Shown here: positions 28,793 through 39,126 of the stretch, one piece after another
Layout of the letters: each line of letters begins with the position of its first letter
Numbering within the stretch: position 1 is the stretch's first letter
NCBI RefSeq assembly: GCF_010975035.1
Contig: NZ_JAAIUV010000006.1
Span: 62,001 to 126,000 of the forward strand
DNA length: 64,000 nt
From: Neobacillus thermocopriae
Lineage (GTDB): Bacteria > Bacillota > Bacilli > Bacillales > Cytobacillaceae
Direction of reading: 5' to 3'
Translations under genes and position numbers: made by a program
Notes under the pieces: model-generated
Told to the model about the DNA's origin: nothing
What the model saw: only the letters and a program-made list of their open reading frames with translations
Databases searched by the model: none

Positions 28793-29335
28793 TTACGCCG
28801 CTGTATTATTGATCCACCAGCTCTTGATTTGCTCTGAAAGGATCGGAGTGTAATTTACAACCGCCTCTGCCATGAACGACTCTTCCAAAGCGTTTTGCAA
28901 TACATCAATTGGAATTAAGGCAGCAATATATATTACAATAAAAATAATTAAATACACTTCCAAAAAACCTAATAGTCCTCCTGCCCAAACATTTAGCTGT
29001 TTTAATACAGGCAGATGGGCAATAAAATCCAACATGGAGCCAATTATTTGCATCAGTATCTTTACGGCAAAGAATATGATGACAAAGGCAATAGCCCGAT
29101 AAAATGCCGTTTCTAGGCTGCCAGAGTTTGTAAAAATGGTTAAAATGCCTTCTCCCCCAAAGTTTGGATAAGGTATCCATAAGGTTAATTTGGGAGCAAG
29201 ATCATCGTAGTATAGATAAGCAGTTATGTATGCAATAATAAAACCTGTTAAATGAAAGGCTTGAAGAATAAAACCTCTTTTCAAGCCTACAAAGAATCCA
29301 ATGATTAGTAATATCAAAATTGCTATATCTAACAT
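28793..29335 (-). CDS. yshB: CvpA family membrane protein (YshB)
   Basis: 180 residues with four hydrophobic segments (about 1-22, 25-45, 75-97, 110-140) and the CvpA-type N-terminus (LDIAILILLIIGFFVGLKRGF). Role unknown; CvpA was named for colicin V production in E. coli. It lies six bases after zapA, so the two are cotranscribed. Confidence 0.88.
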   Translation of the reverse strand: MLDIAILILLIIGFFVGLKRGFILQAFHLTGFIIAYITAYLYYDDLAPKLTLWIPYPNFGGEGILTIFTNSGSLETAFYRAIAFVIIFFAVKILMQIIGSMLDFIAHLPVLKQLNVWAGGLLGFLEVYLIIFIVIYIAALIPIDVLQNALEESFMAEAVVNYTPILSEQIKSWWINNTAA

Positions 29336-29341
29336 AATGGC

Positions 29342-29602
29342 TTATTCCTTATCTTTTTGTAATTCTTTTTTTAATCGTTCCAGCTCTTCTTTTAATTTAA
29401 TATAATCATTGACTGCATTAACTGCTGTTAGTACAGCCAGTTTATTCACATCCAACATCGGATTCTTGGAACTAATTTCGCGCATTTTATCGTCAACTAA
29501 GGAGGCTACATGCCGAATATGACTAGGACTTTCTGTGCCTACAATTGCATATAGCTGTCCGAATATATCAACGGTGATTTTGTTTTTCTGTATGTTTGAC
29601 AA
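29342..29602 (-). CDS. zapA: Cell division protein ZapA
   Basis: FtsZ-ring associated protein that bundles FtsZ filaments. The conserved [20 protein letters not shown] region is followed by a C-terminal coiled coil ([20 protein letters not shown]). The start is a TTG at 29602 with AAAGGGG upstream (86 residues, as in B. subtilis); an ATG at 29620 overlaps the Shine-Dalgarno. Divergent from rnhC. Confidence 0.92.
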   Translation of the reverse strand: MSNIQKNKITVDIFGQLYAIVGTESPSHIRHVASLVDDKMREISSKNPMLDVNKLAVLTAVNAVNDYIKLKEELERLKKELQKDKE

Positions 29603-29714
29603 CGTAAATGCCCCTTTCAAAGAATCCTACAGTATATCATAACAGAAATGGGTTTCATCGAAAAGTGATACAATGTATCGAACGATAGATTTAATAGAAA
29701 TGTGGTGTTAAGAA

Positions 29715-30671
29715 ATGGGAAATGTAGTTTTAGTGTTTAGCATGGACAAGATTTTGGAAATGAAAGAATATTACAATACATATGTATCGAATAAAGTCCC
29801 AACCGGAGGCGTGTTTGCCGCAAAACTTCCAAATTGTATGATAACAGCCTATAAATCAGGAAAAGTATTGTTTCAAGGGAATGATTGTGAAAGGGAGGCA
29901 GAAAGATGGAGAAGCGCCTCAGCTATTGGAACTACTAGGGAAAATCATCCGGTAGCAAAATCACAACGTTCGATGAAAAGTGAACTCCCCTCTAATATGA
30001 GCGAACTATCTGTCATTGGGTCCGATGAAGTGGGAACGGGAGATTTTTTCGGACCGATTACCGTTGTAGCTGCTTATGTTAGGAAACAAGATATTCCTTT
30101 ATTAAAAGAATTAGGTGTACGAGATTCAAAGAATTTAAATGACGAAAAAATTATTGAGCTTGCAAAAATATTAAAGGACCTAGTGCCCTTTTCCTTAATG
30201 ACATTGAAAAATGAAAAATATAATCAGGTGCAAAAATCTGGGATGTCTCAGGGGAAAATGAAGGCTCTTCTTCATAATCAAGCAATTTTGAAAGTACTAG
30301 AAAAAATTGCCCCGGAAAAACCAGACGCTATTCTAATAGATCAATTTGTTCAGGCTAACACTTATTTTCAGCATTTGCAAGGACAACAGAGGATAGCTCG
30401 AGAAAATGTTTATTTTAGTACAAAGGCTGAAGGAGTTCATCTAGCTGTGGCAGCGGCAAGTATTTTGGCCAGGTATGCTTTTATTCAATACATAAATCAG
30501 ATGAGCGAAGTAGCAGGATTTAACCTCCCAAAAGGGGCAGGTTCCCAAGTGGATGAAGCAGCTGCCAAGCTGATATTAAAGAAAGGCCTTGGTGTGCTAC
30601 CTTCCTTTGTGAAGATGCACTTTGCCAATACAGAGAAGGCAGTGGAGATTGCCAATAAAAAGAAGGGATAA
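29715..30671 (+). CDS. rnhC: Ribonuclease HIII
   Basis: Degrades RNA in RNA-DNA hybrids. N-terminal TBP-like substrate-binding domain (about 1-90) and a type 2 RNase H catalytic domain starting at VIGSDEVGTGDFFGPI (acidic residues Asp and Glu of the site), RDSKNLND and ILIDQFVQ. 318 residues. Only a weak Shine-Dalgarno (GTGGTG) precedes the ATG. One of the few plus-strand genes here, in the same orientation relative to zapA as in B. subtilis. Confidence 0.95.
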   Translation: MGNVVLVFSMDKILEMKEYYNTYVSNKVPTGGVFAAKLPNCMITAYKSGKVLFQGNDCEREAERWRSASAIGTTRENHPVAKSQRSMKSELPSNMSELSVIGSDEVGTGDFFGPITVVAAYVRKQDIPLLKELGVRDSKNLNDEKIIELAKILKDLVPFSLMTLKNEKYNQVQKSGMSQGKMKALLHNQAILKVLEKIAPEKPDAILIDQFVQANTYFQHLQGQQRIARENVYFSTKAEGVHLAVAAASILARYAFIQYINQMSEVAGFNLPKGAGSQVDEAAAKLILKKGLGVLPSFVKMHFANTEKAVEIANKKKG

Positions 30672-30843
30672 GGAGATAAGAGAGGCAATTTTTTATTATA
30701 TAACTGATTTAATGAACTTTTCCTGTTAATCATGAGTGAATGCGATATCAGATCGGTTATCCGACAATATTCTAAGAGATATTATTAAGTATGTTTCCTT
30801 ATAATAAATTTCTTTTATAGTTTTTCAGCAATCCTTCATAAAT

Positions 30844-30882
30844 AAAAAAGAGTATCCTCTAACCGAGTGATACTCTTTTTTC
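30844..30882. terminator. Bidirectional terminator between rnhC and pheT
   Basis: AAAAAAGAGTATC / GATACTCTTTTTT stem with runs on both strands, between the convergent rnhC and pheT genes. Confidence 0.85.
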
Positions 30883-30891
30883 ATAATCAAA

Positions 30892-33306
30892 TTAACCTCT
30901 TAATACGGCACCTGCTTGCTCTTTCAGTGCTTCAAGTACACGTTCGTGAACCTTTGTTACCTCTTCATCTGTCAGAGTGCGTTCAGGATCCACATATTTC
31001 AACGAGAAGGCAATGGACTTCTTACCTTCCTCCATCTTATCTCCTTCATAAAGGTCAAATACATATGCTTCTTTCAAAAGCGGAGTACCTGCTTTTGTAA
31101 TAATTTCCCACAAGGTTCTTGACTCCGTTTCTTTGTTTACCACAAGGGCAATGTCTCTTGTGATGGAAGGATAGCGTGGAATAGCTTCGTATTGTAAGGA
31201 TTCTGTTTCAGCTTCGAGTACGGTTTTTAAAGTTAGTTCAAATACATAAGTATCCTTCAGATCTAAGTCTTTTTGGACACTAGGGTGAAGCTGGCCGATG
31301 AAACCAATTTTTTCACCATCTAGTTGAATTTCTGCTGTGCGTCCCGGATGCAGTCCATCTATCTGTGCTTTTACGTAGGTTACCCGATCAGTCAATCCAA
31401 GCTTAGAAAACAGCCCTTCTAAAACACCTTTCAGGACGAAAAAGTCGACTGGTTTCTTTTCTCCTTGCCATGAATGGTTATGCCACAGACCGGTAATGGC
31501 TGCAGCCAAGTGTTCTTTTTCCTCTGGAAGAACGTCATGACCATTTGCTAAAAATACATTCCCTGTTTCGTAAACCGCCATACTATCATTTTGCCGGGCG
31601 CTATTGTATTTTAACACTTCCAATAGCTGTGGCAGTATGCTTAAACGAAGCACACTACGTTCTTCACTCATCGGCATTGCCAGACGAATCGTATCGCGTT
31701 TTTCAATGGCAAATTGAGAAGCCTTCTCTTCACTTGTCAATGAATAGGTCACCGCTTGATACAAGCCCGCTCCCTCTAGATACTGACGAACAATCCGACG
31801 TCTTTTTTGATAGTCAGACAATTTGCCTGGTGTGGCGGATCCAATTGGCAATGTCTTCGGAATATTGTCATATCCATAAAGACGGGCAACCTCTTCAATT
31901 ATATCTTCTTCAATTTTAATATCCCAACGGCGTGTTGGTACTGTTACTGTAATCATATCTCCTTCAATCTTAACGGCAAATTGCAGACGGTCAAATATTT
32001 CTTTTACATCCTTCATTTCAAGGTTTGTACCAAGTACACGATTGATTTTTTCTAATGTGACAGAAACAACAGAAGGTTCGACAGTTAATGCATCAAACTC
32101 TACTCCACCCTCTAATACTTCGCCACCTGCGTATTTGGCCATTAAATAAGCTGCACGGTCCCCTGCTGCACGAACTCGGTTCGGGTCAACGCCTTTTTCG
32201 AAACGGGCACTAGCTTCACTGCGCAGACCATGATCTTTCGATGCTTTCCTTACCGTCGCTCCGTTAAAATATGCTGCCTCTAATAAAACCATCGTTGTAT
32301 CATCAGTAACCTCTGAATTCGCTCCTCCCATCACACCGGCAAGGGCCACAGGTTCCTTTCCATTCGTGATCACAAGATGGTCGGAAGTTAATGTACGTTC
32401 CACATCATCAAGTGTTACCAACTTTTCGCCTTCTTTCGCACGGCGAACAAGGATTTCATTAGAACCTAAGCGATCATAGTCAAACGCATGTAATGGCTGA
32501 CCGTATTCCAAAAGAATATAGTTAGTGATATCTACTACGTTATTGTGTGGACGAATTCCCGCAGACATCAAGCGGGTTTGCATCCATAATGGTGATGGAC
32601 CGATTTTTACATTTTTAATGATTTTAGCTACATAAAGAGGATTATCCTCCACCGCTTCAACCATTACTTTTACATAATCTGATGCTTTTTCACTTGAAGG
32701 CTCCAAGCTTGTTTCTGGAAGCTTAACTTTTCTTCCAAGGATGGCGGCTACTTCATAAGCTACTCCAAGCATACTTAAACAGTCAGCACGATTAGGTGTT
32801 AAGCCAAGCTCAAGCACCTCATCGTCCCTATTTAATAATTCAAGGGCATCTGCACCCACTTCTGCACTATTTGGGAAGACAAAGATTCCTTCTGAATATT
32901 CCTTAGGAACAATTTTCCCTTCTATGCCTAGTTCTTGGAGAGAACAAATCATCCCATGGGACTCTTCACCACGAAGCTTTGCCTTTTTTATTTTAAAATT
33001 GCCCGGAAGAACCGCACCAACTTTGGCAACGGCTACTTTCTGCCCTTGAGCAACATTTGGTGCACCACAAATAATTTGAACAGGCTCGCCTTCACCAATA
33101 TCAACTAGACATTTACTTAATTTATCAGCATTTGGATGTTGCTCGCGCTCAAGGACGTGACCAACAACCACTCCTTTAATGCCTTCGTTAAGGATTTCTA
33201 CTCCTTCTACTTCAATGCCACTTTTCGTGATTTTTTCAGCCAGTTCTGCTGCAGATACTCCAGTCAAATCTACATATTCCTGAAGCCATTTATATGAAAC
33301 AAACAT
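30892..33306 (-). CDS. pheT: Phenylalanine--tRNA ligase beta subunit
   Basis: Larger subunit of the (alpha-beta)2 enzyme; holds tRNA and the editing site. Domains in order: tRNA-binding EMAP-like (about 40-150), B3/4 editing (about 210-390), B5 (about 410-475), a catalytic-like core and FDX-ACB anticodon-binding domain at the end ([11 protein letters not shown]). 804 residues, full length. AGGAGG before the ATG; 36 bases after pheS, same transcript under the T-box. Confidence 0.97.
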   Translation of the reverse strand: MFVSYKWLQEYVDLTGVSAAELAEKITKSGIEVEGVEILNEGIKGVVVGHVLEREQHPNADKLSKCLVDIGEGEPVQIICGAPNVAQGQKVAVAKVGAVLPGNFKIKKAKLRGEESHGMICSLQELGIEGKIVPKEYSEGIFVFPNSAEVGADALELLNRDDEVLELGLTPNRADCLSMLGVAYEVAAILGRKVKLPETSLEPSSEKASDYVKVMVEAVEDNPLYVAKIIKNVKIGPSPLWMQTRLMSAGIRPHNNVVDITNYILLEYGQPLHAFDYDRLGSNEILVRRAKEGEKLVTLDDVERTLTSDHLVITNGKEPVALAGVMGGANSEVTDDTTMVLLEAAYFNGATVRKASKDHGLRSEASARFEKGVDPNRVRAAGDRAAYLMAKYAGGEVLEGGVEFDALTVEPSVVSVTLEKINRVLGTNLEMKDVKEIFDRLQFAVKIEGDMITVTVPTRRWDIKIEEDIIEEVARLYGYDNIPKTLPIGSATPGKLSDYQKRRRIVRQYLEGAGLYQAVTYSLTSEEKASQFAIEKRDTIRLAMPMSEERSVLRLSILPQLLEVLKYNSARQNDSMAVYETGNVFLANGHDVLPEEKEHLAAAITGLWHNHSWQGEKKPVDFFVLKGVLEGLFSKLGLTDRVTYVKAQIDGLHPGRTAEIQLDGEKIGFIGQLHPSVQKDLDLKDTYVFELTLKTVLEAETESLQYEAIPRYPSITRDIALVVNKETESRTLWEIITKAGTPLLKEAYVFDLYEGDKMEEGKKSIAFSLKYVDPERTLTDEEVTKVHERVLEALKEQAGAVLRG

Positions 33307-33342
33307 GTCGCCAACCTCCTAATTTCCAGTTTGAGCATTTAA

Positions 33343-34380
33343 TTATTCTGTTTTTGAAAATTGCTTTAAGAATCGAACATCATTTGTATAGAAATGACGT
33401 ATGTCATCAATGCCATATTTTAGCATCGCAATCCGTTCAGGTCCCATTCCAAACGCAAATCCTGTGTATTTCTTTGAATCGTAGCCTGCCATTTCAAGAA
33501 CGTTCGGATGTACCATACCAGCACCAAGAATTTCAATCCAACCAGTTTGTTTACAAACATTACAGCCATGACCATTACACATCTTACAAGAGATATCCAT
33601 CTCAACAGACGGTTCTGTAAATGGGAAGAAACTTGGTCTTAGACGGATTTCTCGGTCTTGACCAAACATTTTTTTCGCAAATACCTCTAAAGTACCTTTC
33701 AAGTCGCTCATACGGATGTTCTCACCAACAACAAGACCTTCAATTTGCATAAATTGGTGGGAATGGGTCGCATCGTCATTATCCCGGCGATATACTTTAC
33801 CAGGACAAATAATTTTGATAGGCCCTTTTCCTTTGTGCTTCTCCATCGTCCGTGCTTGAACCGGTGATGTGTGCGTACGCATAAGGATTTCTTCTGTGAT
33901 ATAGAAGGAGTCTTGCATATCACGGGCTGGGTGTCCTTTTGGCAAGTTCAATGCCTCAAAATTGTAATAGTCTTGTTCCACCTCTGGCCCTTCAGCAATT
34001 TCATAGCCCATACCAATAAATAAGTCTTCGATTTCTTCAATGATCTTTGTCAGTGGGTGATGATTACCTACCTTTACAGGTCGACCTGGAAGGGTAACAT
34101 CAATGCTTTCTGAAGCTAATTTTTCTAAAACTGCTTTTTCTTCAAGTGCTTTTTGTTTTGCCTCAATTGTAGCTCCAATCGCTTCGCGCACTTCATTAGC
34201 AAGTGCTCCGATTACTGGGCGTTCTTCAGGGGAAAGTTTACCCATTCCACGCAGCACCTCTGTAATCGGGCCTTTTTTTCCTAAATAAGCTACACGGATG
34301 TCATTCAATTCTTTTAAACTTGAAGATTGCTCAACCTTTTGAATTGCTTCTTGTTGCAATTCTTTTAAACGTTCTTGCAT
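33343..34380 (-). CDS. pheS: Phenylalanine--tRNA ligase alpha subunit
   Basis: Catalytic subunit that makes Phe-AMP and charges tRNA-Phe. Class II motifs are visible: [13 protein letters not shown] (motif 1 side), TSPVQARTM and [15 protein letters not shown] (motif 2), and [14 protein letters not shown] (motif 3). The start is the ATG at 34380 after GGAGG, giving 345 residues; the frame extends 33 codons upstream into the leader but that part is not protein-like. Controlled by the T-box at 34493-34800. Confidence 0.96.
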   Translation of the reverse strand: MQERLKELQQEAIQKVEQSSSLKELNDIRVAYLGKKGPITEVLRGMGKLSPEERPVIGALANEVREAIGATIEAKQKALEEKAVLEKLASESIDVTLPGRPVKVGNHHPLTKIIEEIEDLFIGMGYEIAEGPEVEQDYYNFEALNLPKGHPARDMQDSFYITEEILMRTHTSPVQARTMEKHKGKGPIKIICPGKVYRRDNDDATHSHQFMQIEGLVVGENIRMSDLKGTLEVFAKKMFGQDREIRLRPSFFPFTEPSVEMDISCKMCNGHGCNVCKQTGWIEILGAGMVHPNVLEMAGYDSKKYTGFAFGMGPERIAMLKYGIDDIRHFYTNDVRFLKQFSKTE

Positions 34381-34492
34381 GTCATTTCCTCCTTGTTTTT
34401 GAAAAGTAGGCCGTATCAATAAAGCATTAATGCCTTGGACAGCCCCTATAGGCAATTGATTGCCGAGAGAGTTCAACATTCATTTCTATAAA

Positions 34493-34525
34493 ATAAAAAA
34501 CCTCATCCCAAAAAAGGGACGAGGT
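34493..34525 (-). terminator. T-box terminator of pheST
   Basis: Minus-strand stem CCTCGTCCC / GGGATGAGG with TTTTTTATTTTAT after it, directly downstream of the T-box sequence. It competes with the antiterminator that forms when uncharged tRNA-Phe binds. Confidence 0.9.
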
Positions 34526-34805
34526 ATTAGTTCGCGGTACCACCCTTGTAAACACGTATGTAAACATTCGCGTTCGCTTCATTCAGATAACGGCATGTGC
34601 CGGTACATCTTTACACGTAAAAGCAGGTCGCCCAAATTCGTTAAAAAGATTCTTACTACTAAGCCTGCTTTTTCGTGGTCCCGATGCCGACTCGGGAGGT
34701 GAACTTCGCCTGCCTTTCCCACAAAAGTGCTTTCAGTCAAGGCACTTTCTCCCTAAGTGGTAATCTGACAAGGTACTTTTCTCCGTCATTGTCTTTTACA
34801 TATCA
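34526..34805 (-). ncRNA. T-box leader of pheST (tRNA-Phe responsive)
   Basis: Contains the T-box core AGGGTGGTACCGCG (34533-34547), antiterminator, and a stem I with GCGAAGTTCACC, where TTC is the likely specifier for Phe. Position, gene target and terminator agree with a classical transcriptional T-box. Confidence 0.92.
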
Positions 34806-34817
34806 ACATTGTTCATT

Positions 34818-34846
34818 ATTATATAATAATTTTTCAATTGTTTCAA
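34818..34846 (-). promoter_or_regulatory. Sigma-A promoter of pheST
   Basis: TTGAAA and TATAAT with a 17-bp spacer, just upstream of the T-box leader. It overlaps the last codons of ysgA. Confidence 0.75.
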
Positions 34847-35604
34847 ATAGGTTTCTTTAAATAATATAATAGAATTCCTGTTGCCACAGCCACATTCAAT
34901 GATTCACTTTTACCGTAAATCGGGATATATAGGTTCTCAGTAGTATTGTCAAGTAGGTCTTTATTTACGCCACTCCCCTCATTTCCAACGATTAGTGCAA
35001 AAGTATCATTATTGGAAATATCAGTATAGGCACGAGCCCCTTCCAATGCAGTTCCATATACAGGAATATTTTTTTCTTTCAATATGGAAGTCCATTCATG
35101 AAGGTCACCTCTTCTGATTGGGAGATGGAAATGGCTTCCCTGTGCAGAGCGAAGAACTTTGGAATTATATATATCAACACTTCCTTTGCCCACGATAACA
35201 GCATCGATCCCAGCTGCGTCAGCTGTACGGATCATCGTACCGAGATTGCCAGGATCCTGAACAGCGTCAATGAGTAAAAATGTTTTAGCATCGTCCAAGC
35301 CTACATTCACATTAGGCTGTCGGCAGACCGCATAGATCCCCTGTGTTGTCTCTGTTTCCGCTAAAACATTCGAAATTTCTTCAGTAACCATAAAAATTGG
35401 TGTTTCTCCTGCATCCAAACTTGGTGGTATGCCTATTTTTTCAGATACAATTATTTCGAGGACCTGCTCCTTCTGCTTGAGGGCCTCTTCGACCAGATGG
35501 AAGCCTTCGACCAAGAAAGTTCCCGATCGGTCCCGCTCCTTTTTCGTTAAGAGTTTTTTCCATTGTTTTACCTGCGGATTTTGCAGTGATTGTATGTATT
35601 TCAA
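34843..35604 (-). CDS. ysgA: TrmH/SpoU family RNA 2'-O-methyltransferase (YsgA)
   Basis: SAM-dependent methyltransferase of the SPOUT (knotted) superfamily acting on rRNA or tRNA; target unknown. N-terminal substrate-binding domain (FLVEGFHLVEEALK), then DAVQDPGNLGTMIRTADAAG, ALIVGNEGSGV and IPIYGKSESLNVAVA, the three SpoU motifs. The start is a TTG at 35604 (AAAGGGG upstream), giving 253 residues; the longer frame adds an unrelated hydrophobic stretch across the sspI promoter. Divergent from sspI. Confidence 0.92.
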   Translation of the reverse strand: MKYIQSLQNPQVKQWKKLLTKKERDRSGTFLVEGFHLVEEALKQKEQVLEIIVSEKIGIPPSLDAGETPIFMVTEEISNVLAETETTQGIYAVCRQPNVNVGLDDAKTFLLIDAVQDPGNLGTMIRTADAAGIDAVIVGKGSVDIYNSKVLRSAQGSHFHLPIRRGDLHEWTSILKEKNIPVYGTALEGARAYTDISNNDTFALIVGNEGSGVNKDLLDNTTENLYIPIYGKSESLNVAVATGILLYYLKKPI

Positions 35605-35722
35605 TGTTTCTTCCCCTTTATGAATTACTTTGATTTTTACATTATAGCCCAATAAAAATACATAATAAAACCAAAAGTTGAAATCATATAAAAGAATAGG
35701 AAAACAAAGGAGTGTACTCAGG

Positions 35723-35932
35723 ATGAACTTAAATTTGCGCAAAGCGATCATTCACAATGTTTCCGACAATACACAAGAACAATTAAAAGATACAATTGTT
35801 GATGCCATCCAGAGCGGAGAAGAAAAAATGCTACCTGGTTTAGGTGTTTTATTTGAAATTATATGGCAAAATTCATCTGAGCAAGAGAAAAAAGAAATGC
35901 TGAACAATCTTGAGAGCGGATTAAAGCAATAA
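35723..35932 (+). CDS. sspI: Small acid-soluble spore protein SspI
   Basis: Minor spore protein of the SspI family, made in the forespore. [35 protein letters not shown] and the C-terminal [12 protein letters not shown] match B. subtilis SspI closely. The ATG at 35723 (AAAGGAG upstream) gives 69 residues; an upstream ATG at 35678 adds non-family residues. Single-gene unit with its own terminator. Confidence 0.96.
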   Translation: MNLNLRKAIIHNVSDNTQEQLKDTIVDAIQSGEEKMLPGLGVLFEIIWQNSSEQEKKEMLNNLESGLKQ

Positions 35933-35943
35933 GCTGAGATTGA

Positions 35944-35980
35944 AGTCGCCGAAGAAGAATGTCGGCGGCTTTTCTTTTTT
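35944..35980 (+). terminator. Terminator of sspI
   Basis: Stem AGTCGCCGA / TCGGCGGCT (one G-U pair) followed by TTTCTTTTTT, 11 bases after the sspI stop. Confidence 0.85.
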
Positions 35981-35981
35981 G

Positions 35982-36011
35982 AAAAAATCCCTGACCATAA
36001 AGGCCAGGGAT
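35982..36011 (-). terminator. Terminator of the M42 peptidase gene
   Basis: Minus-strand stem ATCCCTGGCC / GGTCAGGGAT with TTTTTTC, 8 bases after the ysdC-like gene. It is back to back with the sspI terminator. Confidence 0.8.
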
Positions 36012-36019
36012 GAACATAC

Positions 36020-37105
36020 TTATTCGTACGTAATTTTATCAACAGTCTCACGGTCTAAACGCTTAATGACTTCGACAATTAATTTTACTGCATTTTCATA
36101 GTCATCACGATGAAGCATTGCTGCATGGGTATGGATATAACGAGTTGCGATCGTTATAGCAAGCGTTGGTACCCCTTTATAGGTCACATGGATGGCACCA
36201 GCATCTGTTCCACCTCCAGGGATGGCATCAAACTGATATGGGATGTTTAATTCATCCGCTACATCAGTTACAAAATCGCGCAAGCCTTTGTGGGATACTA
36301 AAGATGCATCATATAAAATGATTTGCGGGCCTTTCCCCATTTTACTCATCGCTTCTTTTTCAGAAACGCCAGGAGTATCACCGGCAATTCCCACATCGAC
36401 GCCAAAGCCGATATCCGGATCAATGGTTGCCGCAGCAGTACGAGCACCGCGCAAACCGACCTCTTCTTGAATCGTTCCTACTCCATAAACCACATTTGGA
36501 TGATCAACATCTTTTAATTGTTTTAATACATCAATAGCTATAGCACAGCCAATACGATTGTCCCAGGCCTTCGCTAACAACATTTTCTCATTATTCATGA
36601 CAGTAAATTCAAAGTATGGTACGACCATATCTCCTGGGCGGACGCCCCACTCCTCTGCTTCTTCACGGCTAGAAGCTCCAATGTCAATAAACATATCCTT
36701 GATTTCCACCGGCTTTTTCCGGGCTTCAGGCGATAAGATATGCGGAGGTTTCGAACCAATGATTCCTGTTACGTCACCCTTTCTGGTTACAACAGTTACA
36801 CGCTGAGCCAGCATTACCTGTCCCCACCAGCCGCCTACTGTTTGGAAACGCAAAAAGCCCTTATCATCAATTTGTGTCACCATGAAGCCTACTTCATCTA
36901 AATGGCCAGCTACCATCACTTTCGGGCCGCCTTCTTTTCCTACTTTTTTAGCAATTAAACTGCCAAGTCCATCGGTAGTGATTTCGTCTGCATATGGCGC
37001 AATGTATTTTTTCATTACTTCACGTACTTCTCGCTCATTGCCGGGAATTCCTTTGGCATCCGTTAAATCTTTCAACATCTTCAATGTCTCATCCATCTTT
37101 GCCAT
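36020..37105 (-). CDS. ysdC: M42 family metallopeptidase (YsdC)
   Basis: Cytosolic di-metal aminopeptidase or endoglucanase-like M42 protein; peptide turnover is the likely role. Metal and catalytic residues appear in AGHLDEVGF (His, Asp), AWDNRIGC (bridging Asp), [12 protein letters not shown] (catalytic Glu pair), VDVG and the final [10 protein letters not shown]. 361 residues, full length. AAGGGGG before the ATG. Single transcription unit by spacing. Confidence 0.92.
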   Translation of the reverse strand: MAKMDETLKMLKDLTDAKGIPGNEREVREVMKKYIAPYADEITTDGLGSLIAKKVGKEGGPKVMVAGHLDEVGFMVTQIDDKGFLRFQTVGGWWGQVMLAQRVTVVTRKGDVTGIIGSKPPHILSPEARKKPVEIKDMFIDIGASSREEAEEWGVRPGDMVVPYFEFTVMNNEKMLLAKAWDNRIGCAIAIDVLKQLKDVDHPNVVYGVGTIQEEVGLRGARTAAATIDPDIGFGVDVGIAGDTPGVSEKEAMSKMGKGPQIILYDASLVSHKGLRDFVTDVADELNIPYQFDAIPGGGTDAGAIHVTYKGVPTLAITIATRYIHTHAAMLHRDDYENAVKLIVEVIKRLDRETVDKITYE

Positions 37106-37177
37106 GTATAATACCCCCTTTTATGTATGTACATCCTTCATTATACAGAATTAAATGAAAAATGAACAAATTTTCTG

Positions 37178-37669
37178 CTAATAATTGTTTTGCTGTCTTT
37201 GATAATTTACTTCATTTTTTTCAAAATATGCCTGCTCCATTTCCTCTTGAGTAATCCCTAATAATGAGCCCAGCTCTAAGTAAGACTGTAATAAGGTCAA
37301 ATAATCTTCAAAGCTTCTGCTACTTTGAAATAGATCAACCAACTTGTAAACTTTCAAAAAATGCTCGGTCATGTCGCCACATACTGGATGCCAATTGACA
37401 TCAAAATCCCTAGCGTCAAACCCGCAAACAATACCAATCGATAAAATAAAATGAATTCCATCGACGAACTCTTCAAGAATCACATTTTTCGGTGAAGAAG
37501 GCTTGACACTCCAAAACTTGAAACATCGTGTTTCATTGGCCAACTCTCCTAACTCAACGAGCAAAGCAAGAGCTTTCCGGCTAAACAGATCCTCATTCTG
37601 AAGCTGGTGCTTTTCTTCGATGTGTGAATCCAACGCTTTTTGCATTTGAAACAATTTTTTTAACTGCAT
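37178..37669 (-). CDS. Dimeric dUTPase (all-alpha dUTP diphosphatase)
   Basis: Likely hydrolyses dUTP to dUMP, limiting uracil in DNA. The protein is all-helical with the dUTPase_2 metal motif: ELGELANETRCFKFW followed by EEFVDGIHF (E-x-x-E plus E-x-x-D). 163 residues. Its ATG follows the ysdA stop directly, so both are coupled. Similar genes occur at this place in several Bacillus species (from memory). Confidence 0.82.
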   Translation of the reverse strand: MQLKKLFQMQKALDSHIEEKHQLQNEDLFSRKALALLVELGELANETRCFKFWSVKPSSPKNVILEEFVDGIHFILSIGIVCGFDARDFDVNWHPVCGDMTEHFLKVYKLVDLFQSSRSFEDYLTLLQSYLELGSLLGITQEEMEQAYFEKNEVNYQRQQNNY

Positions 37670-37936
37670 CTAAAACACTCCCACTATTTTTATAAAAAGA
37701 ATAATATCAATGATGGCTAAGATGGGAAATCCTATTCTAAAGGATAAATGCTTTGTTTTATGCCGAAAACATTGCATACCGAAATAGGTCCCAACAGCTC
37801 CTCCGAGTAAGGCAACAAGCCATAAAGTCATTTCTGGAATTCTGTATTGGTGCTTTTTAGCTTTACGTTTATCCATCCCCATCAGTCCAAAACCAGTGAC
37901 CGTCATAATAAAAAAGACTATTGATATTGTATACAT
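37670..37936 (-). CDS. ysdA: DUF1294 family membrane protein (YsdA)
   Basis: 88 residues, about three hydrophobic segments (1-20, 35-52, 65-86) with GMDKRKAK and RIPEMTLWLVALLGGAVGTYFGMQCFRHKTKH, the DUF1294 signature. Function unknown. Downstream of rplT beyond a terminator; stop codon abuts the dUTPase start. Confidence 0.88.
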   Translation of the reverse strand: MYTISIVFFIMTVTGFGLMGMDKRKAKKHQYRIPEMTLWLVALLGGAVGTYFGMQCFRHKTKHLSFRIGFPILAIIDIILFIKIVGVF

Positions 37937-37952
37937 TCCCAGATTCTCCTTA

Positions 37953-37986
37953 TAGAAAAAGCCATCCTCAACATTGAGAATGGCTT
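37953..37986 (-). terminator. Terminator of infC-rpmI-rplT
   Basis: AAGCCATTCTCAA / TTGAGGATGGCTT stem (one G-U) with TTTTTC on the minus strand, 10 bases after rplT. Confidence 0.85.
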
Positions 37987-37995
37987 ATGAAAAAA

Positions 37996-38355
37996 TTATT
38001 TATTAAGCTGTGCTTTAGCTGCGTTTGCAAGTTCTGCAAATGCATTTGCATCGCTAACCGCTAATTCAGCAAGCATTTTGCGGTTTACTTCGATACCAGC
38101 AAGCTTTAGACCATGCATTAAACGGCTGTAAGAAAGACCGTTGATGCGAGCTGCTGCGTTGATACGAGTAATCCAAAGCTTACGGAAGTCGCGTTTCTTC
38201 TGACGACGGTCACGAAACGCATACATTAAAGATTTCATAACCTGTTGGTTAGCAACTTTGTATAATGTATGTTTAGAACCATAATAACCTTTAGCTAATT
38301 TAAGAACTTTTTTACGACGTCTGCGAGTAACTGTACCGCCTTTTACACGTGGCAT
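37996..38355 (-). CDS. rplT: 50S ribosomal protein L20
   Basis: Binds 23S rRNA early in 50S assembly and represses its own operon through the infC leader. [28 protein letters not shown] at the start (lysine/arginine-rich tail) and the globular half with [31 protein letters not shown] are typical. 119 residues. GGAGG before the ATG. Confidence 0.98.
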   Translation of the reverse strand: MPRVKGGTVTRRRRKKVLKLAKGYYGSKHTLYKVANQQVMKSLMYAFRDRRQKKRDFRKLWITRINAAARINGLSYSRLMHGLKLAGIEVNRKMLAELAVSDANAFAELANAAKAQLNK

Positions 38356-38390
38356 GTCATTTCCCTCCTATATAAATCGATCAATCGAGA

Positions 38391-38591
38391 TTATTTAATG
38401 TTATCTAATAGTTGACGAATGCGTTTGAAATCACCTGCAGAAACAAGTGTTCCTTTGCGAAGCTTACGTTTTTGTTTAGTAGATTTGTTAGCAAATAAAT
38501 GGCTTGTATAAGCATGTGAACGTTTAAGTTTACCAGAACCAGTTTTCTTAAAACGCTTTGCAGCGCCGCTGTGAGTTTTCATTTTTGGCAT
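38391..38591 (-). CDS. rpmI: 50S ribosomal protein L35
   Basis: Small basic 66-residue ribosomal protein; [21 protein letters not shown] is the family signature. AAGGAGGAAATCCCA precedes the ATG. Middle gene of the infC-rpmI-rplT operon. Confidence 0.98.
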   Translation of the reverse strand: MPKMKTHSGAAKRFKKTGSGKLKRSHAYTSHLFANKSTKQKRKLRKGTLVSAGDFKRIRQLLDNIK

Positions 38592-38607
38592 TGGGATTTC
38601 CTCCTTA

Positions 38608-39126
38608 TTACTTATCGTTTTTAGGTGCTAAAACTAGGAACATGCTACGTCCATCCATTTTTGGATGAGCTTCGATCGTAGACACTTCCTTGCACGCTTC
38701 TGCAAAACGGTCTAAAACGTTTTGACCAATTTCTTTATGGGTAATCGCCCGGCCCTTGAAACGGATTGAAGCTTTTACCTTGTCGCCTTTTTCCAAAAAC
38801 TTAATTGCATTGCGAAGTTTTGTATTGAAGTCATGCTCATCAATCGTTGGACTTAGACGAACTTCTTTAGTTGTAATGATCTTTTGATTCTTACGAGCTT
38901 CTTTCTCTTTCTTCTGTTGCTCGAATTTATACTTGCCGTAGTCCATAATCCGGGCTACCGGAGGCTTTGCATTTGGTGCAACAAGCACTAAATCAAGATT
39001 CACACGTCCGGCAATCTCCAGCGCTTCGTTTTTCGATTTAATCCCTAATTGTTCCCCATTTTGGTCAATTAGACGAACTTCACGAGCGCGAATCCCCTCA
39101 TTAACTAACATATCTTTGCTAATAAT
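38608..39126 (-). CDS. infC: Translation initiation factor IF-3 (ATT start)
   Basis: Prevents subunit joining before initiation and checks start codons. The protein reads [20 protein letters not shown]..., then the linker and C-terminal domain [21 protein letters not shown]-like to [14 protein letters not shown]. No ATG fits the family N-terminus: GGAGGTGG is followed by CTA ATT ATT AGC, so an ATT at 39126 (or 39123) is the start, as known for infC in B. subtilis and E. coli, where the rare codon gives autoregulation. An ATG at 39150 precedes the Shine-Dalgarno and is rejected. 172 residues. Confidence 0.93.
   Translation of the reverse strand: MISKDMLVNEGIRAREVRLIDQNGEQLGIKSKNEALEIAGRVNLDLVLVAPNAKPPVARIMDYGKYKFEQQKKEKEARKNQKIITTKEVRLSPTIDEHDFNTKLRNAIKFLEKGDKVKASIRFKGRAITHKEIGQNVLDRFAEACKEVSTIEAHPKMDGRSMFLVLAPKNDK

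Noticed and set aside
35605-35751. Hydrophobic N-terminal extension of YsgA as a membrane anchor
   Set aside because: It runs through the divergent sspI promoter and lacks a ribosome binding site; the TTG at 35604 matches the family start.
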